8,911 nt of DNA. Origin: CAVQNQ01 sp964427655 (GTDB lineage: Bacteria; Acidobacteriota; Terriglobia; Bryobacterales; Bryobacteraceae). The position numbers were made by a program, and so were the translations under genes. The notes under the pieces were generated by a model. It worked only from the letters and a program-made list of their open reading frames with translations. It was not told the DNA's origin and ran no database searches. The stretch lies in assembly GCA_964427655.1 (NCBI GenBank), contig CAYRWE010000209.1:1-8911 (forward strand). The letters are read 5' to 3'. Shown one piece after another: positions 7,418 through 8,911 of the stretch. Every line of letters starts with the position of its first letter. The stretch's first letter is position 1.

Positions 7418-7442
7418 GAGTCCGGTTTTTAGTCCGGTACTC
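7418..7442. repeat. Bulged inverted repeat (hairpin) in the divergent intergenic region
   Basis: GAGTCCGG (7418-7425) pairs with CCGG-T-ACTC (7434-7442): eight base pairs with one bulged T and the loop TTTTTAGT. The same stretch also reads as a direct repeat, AGTCCGGT at 7419-7426 and 7431-7438. No T-run follows on either strand, so a Rho-independent terminator is unlikely. An operator or leader structure between the two divergent genes is possible. Confidence 0.45.
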
Positions 7443-7671
7443 AATCGTGCGGGAATTTCGCCGCTGTCGTTCATCCGCGGGCGTGAGCGTCTTGTAATTT
7501 ACGTTGCGCGATTGCGCCACCGCGCGGAACCGAGAGAGAATGCTGAAGAACAAAAAATCGCCTGGGTGCTTGGAGTCATCGAGCGCCTTTTCTTTTCGCG
7601 CGGGGCAACGTGCCGACGCGTGGCGCGATGTCTTCGAAAGAGGCGAATGCGAGGGGCAAAAGAGAATTCAT

Positions 7672-7677
7672 AGGAGG
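7672..7677 (+). promoter_or_regulatory. Ribosome binding site of the alcohol dehydrogenase
   Basis: A perfect AGGAGG lies four bases before the ATG at 7682. It decides the start of the dehydrogenase against a longer in-frame version beginning at ATG 7610, which has no comparable site. Confidence 0.85.
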
Positions 7678-7681
7678 CATT

Positions 7682-8716
7682 ATGCCAGGTGCAAAAGCCG
7701 CTGTGGCACCCATGAGGGTGGCGCAAGTTCCCGGACCGGGAGGAGATTTTCAGATCGTGGACCGCGAGATTCCTAAGCCGGGTATCAAGCAGGTGCGCAT
7801 CAGGGTGCAGGCCTGCGGTGTTTGCCACAGTGACGTGCTCACGAAAGAAGGCCAGTGGCCTGGGATTCAGTATCCCCGCGTTCCAGGCCACGAAGTCGCG
7901 GGCGTCATCGATGAACTCGGTGAGGGTGTTACCGCGTGGAAGCAGGGGCAGCGAGTTGGTGTTGGCTGGCACGGCGGCCAGGACGGCACCTGCCTCGCAT
8001 GCCGGCGCGGGGACTTTCGCAATTGCAGGAATCTGAAAATTCCGGGCATTAGCTACGACGGCGGATATCAGGAATACATGGTTGCTCCGGTCGAGGCGCT
8101 GGTTGCGATACCGGAGAGTCTGAACGCCGCCGAGGCGGCACCGCTGCTGTGCGCCGGAATCACCACCTACAACGCGCTGCGGCACAGCGGAGCCATGCCC
8201 GGGGACCTGGTTGCTGTGGTGGGTATCGGCGGTCTGGGCCACCTCGGAATTCAGTTCGCGAACAAGTTCGGTTATAAGGTCGCCGCTATCGGGCGCGGGC
8301 CCGAGGATGCGGCTCTCGCCAAGAAACTCGGAGCGAGCGTGTACATCGACAATAAATCGACCAACGCGGCGGAGGAATTACAAAAACTGGGCGGCGCGCA
8401 GGTAATTTTGTCGACAGCCCCAAGTTCCAAGACGATGTCCGAAATGTTCGACGGTTTGGGGCCGAACGGCAAACTCATGGTGATCGGCGTGGCATTCGAT
8501 CCCATTGAGGTCACACCGGTGCAACTTATTACGGGAAGCCGGACGATTCAAGGCTGGGCCGCCGGAACACCCGCCGATTCCGAGGACACATTGCGCTTCT
8601 CCGAATTGACCGGCGTGCGTCCGATGATTGAAACGTATCCGCTCGAAAGAGCGGCCGAGGCTTACGCCCGCATGTTGAGCGGGAAGGCCCAGTTCCGAGC
8701 CGTTCTGACGATGTGA
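7682..8716 (+). CDS. Zinc-dependent alcohol dehydrogenase (medium-chain dehydrogenase/reductase family)
   Basis: A 344-residue MDR-family alcohol dehydrogenase, the usual length, probably interconverting an alcohol and an aldehyde with NAD(P) in the cytoplasm. Catalytic zinc ligands are Cys48 (ACGVCHSD, 44-51), His70 with Glu71 (PGHE) and Cys157 (PLLCAGITTY). The structural-zinc lobe reads D101-x2-C104-x2-C107-x7-C115, so Asp stands where the first of four cysteines is usual. The Rossmann motif is VVGIGGLGHLG (179-189). The end of the second strand has AAIGRG with no acidic residue, which may favour NADP(H). The start was chosen at ATG 7682 because of the AGGAGG at 7672. The redoxin gene follows 40 bases downstream on the same strand. 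Substrate unknown; resemblance is to AdhA/AdhP-type bacterial enzymes. Confidence 0.93.
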   Translation: MPGAKAAVAPMRVAQVPGPGGDFQIVDREIPKPGIKQVRIRVQACGVCHSDVLTKEGQWPGIQYPRVPGHEVAGVIDELGEGVTAWKQGQRVGVGWHGGQDGTCLACRRGDFRNCRNLKIPGISYDGGYQEYMVAPVEALVAIPESLNAAEAAPLLCAGITTYNALRHSGAMPGDLVAVVGIGGLGHLGIQFANKFGYKVAAIGRGPEDAALAKKLGASVYIDNKSTNAAEELQKLGGAQVILSTAPSSKTMSEMFDGLGPNGKLMVIGVAFDPIEVTPVQLITGSRTIQGWAAGTPADSEDTLRFSELTGVRPMIETYPLERAAEAYARMLSGKAQFRAVLTM

Positions 8717-8756
8717 CGCCGGCTCAAACGATCCGCTCCACATCGGTGGTTATCAA

Positions 8757-8911
8757 ATGCGATCCGACATTGTTCCAGGGGCGGTCTTTCCCGACTATGA
8801 GCTTTCCGATCACGCCGCCAAACGCCGGAAGCTCTCTGAGTTGCAGGGACAACATCCGATGGTTCTGGTCCTCAGCCGCGGAGGTTACTGCCCCAAGGAC
8901 CGCCGGCAGGC
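8757..8911 (+). CDS. Redoxin-domain (AhpC/TSA-like peroxiredoxin family) protein, N-terminal part, cut by window edge
   Basis: The first 51 codons run open to the window end. The start MRSDIVPGAVFPDYELSD is characteristic of a family of redoxin-domain proteins, followed by LSELQGQHPMVLVLSRGG and YCPKD. Cys45 in GGYCPKD sits where thioredoxin-fold peroxiredoxins place their reactive cysteine, after the first core strand (MVLVLS). The expected role is thiol-dependent reduction of peroxides, but the resolving cysteine and the rest of the fold lie outside the window. The ribosome site is weak (GGTGG, 8745-8749). An in-frame stop at 8706 and no other ATG before 8757 support this start. Spacing of 40 bases from the dehydrogenase stop suggests co-transcription. 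Confidence 0.85.
   Translation, partial: MRSDIVPGAVFPDYELSDHAAKRRKLSELQGQHPMVLVLSRGGYCPKDRRQ

Larger units (their letters stand above)
7264..7681. other. Divergent intergenic region between the NRPS and alcohol dehydrogenase genes
   Basis: These 418 bases hold no convincing gene. Small open frames cross it on both strands, but none has a good ribosome site together with a recognisable family. It contains the candidate NRPS promoter, the bulged hairpin, and a second short tandem repeat, TTGCGCGA then TTGCGCCA at 7504-7519. No clear plus-strand promoter for the dehydrogenase was found, although its ribosome binding site is strong. The base composition is locally more AT-rich around 7541-7556 and 7587-7597. 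Confidence 0.6.

Noticed and set aside
7332..7553. Small minus-strand open frame of 73 codons in the divergent region
   Set aside because: No family resemblance I can name, no clear ribosome site, and it covers the candidate promoter. It could be a decayed gene remnant, but nothing in the sequence shows this.
7610..7681. N-terminal extension of the alcohol dehydrogenase from ATG 7610
   Set aside because: The added 24 residues are unlike MDR proteins and would place the AGGAGG inside the gene; ATG 7682 is better supported.
7499..8242. A 247-codon minus-strand open frame
   Set aside because: It overlaps the dehydrogenase, which has a strong ribosome site and conserved zinc and nucleotide motifs; the minus frame has no recognisable domain.
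1..8911. CRISPR arrays, tRNA or rRNA genes, insertion sequences, attachment sites
   Set aside because: No regularly spaced repeats, cloverleaf-like sequences, transposase reading frames or terminal inverted repeats were seen.

Overview
The window is GC-rich and gene-dense, with bacterial Shine-Dalgarno sites and overlapping genes. It looks like a chromosome segment from a soil-type bacterium that makes secondary metabolites. The mix of genes and the high GC would suit Acidobacteria of the Solibacter/Bryobacter kind, but that is a weak inference: there is no rRNA or other phylogenetic marker here.

Layout. Positions 1-1275 (minus strand) hold the start of cysN, cut by the window edge, and the complete cysD. 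Together these encode the two subunits of ATP sulfurylase, with start and stop codons overlapping by one base. After a 204-base gap comes the centrepiece at 1480-7263 (minus): one 1927-residue nonribosomal peptide synthetase (NRPS) with order A1-PCP1-C-A2-PCP2-TE. A 418-base divergent intergenic region (7264-7681) holds a candidate NRPS promoter, a bulged hairpin and short direct repeats. On the plus strand follow a zinc-dependent alcohol dehydrogenase (7682-8716) and, 40 bases later, the start of a redoxin-family protein (8757 to the window end).

The NRPS is the most interesting object. Its first adenylation domain is not of the usual amino-acid type. It resembles the AAE3/Pcs60 acyl-CoA ligase family, whose best known members are oxalyl-CoA synthetases, so the enzyme probably loads a carboxylic acid onto PCP1. 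The second A domain has a specificity code that I align by hand as D-I-V-Q-V-G-L-I-Y-K, close to the known glycine code DILQLGLIWK. The TE carries cysteine (Cys1737) in place of the usual nucleophilic serine and lacks a recognisable glycine-rich oxyanion loop. The simplest predicted product is an N-acylglycine. If A1 truly prefers oxalate, it would be N-oxalylglycine, a known inhibitor of 2-oxoglutarate oxygenases. That is a testable guess, not a result.

The flanking genes are ordinary metabolic genes. The cys genes could supply activated sulfate to a sulfated product, but no sulfotransferase is visible, so plain sulfate assimilation is the default reading. The divergent dehydrogenase and redoxin genes form a likely small operon with no demonstrated link to the NRPS.
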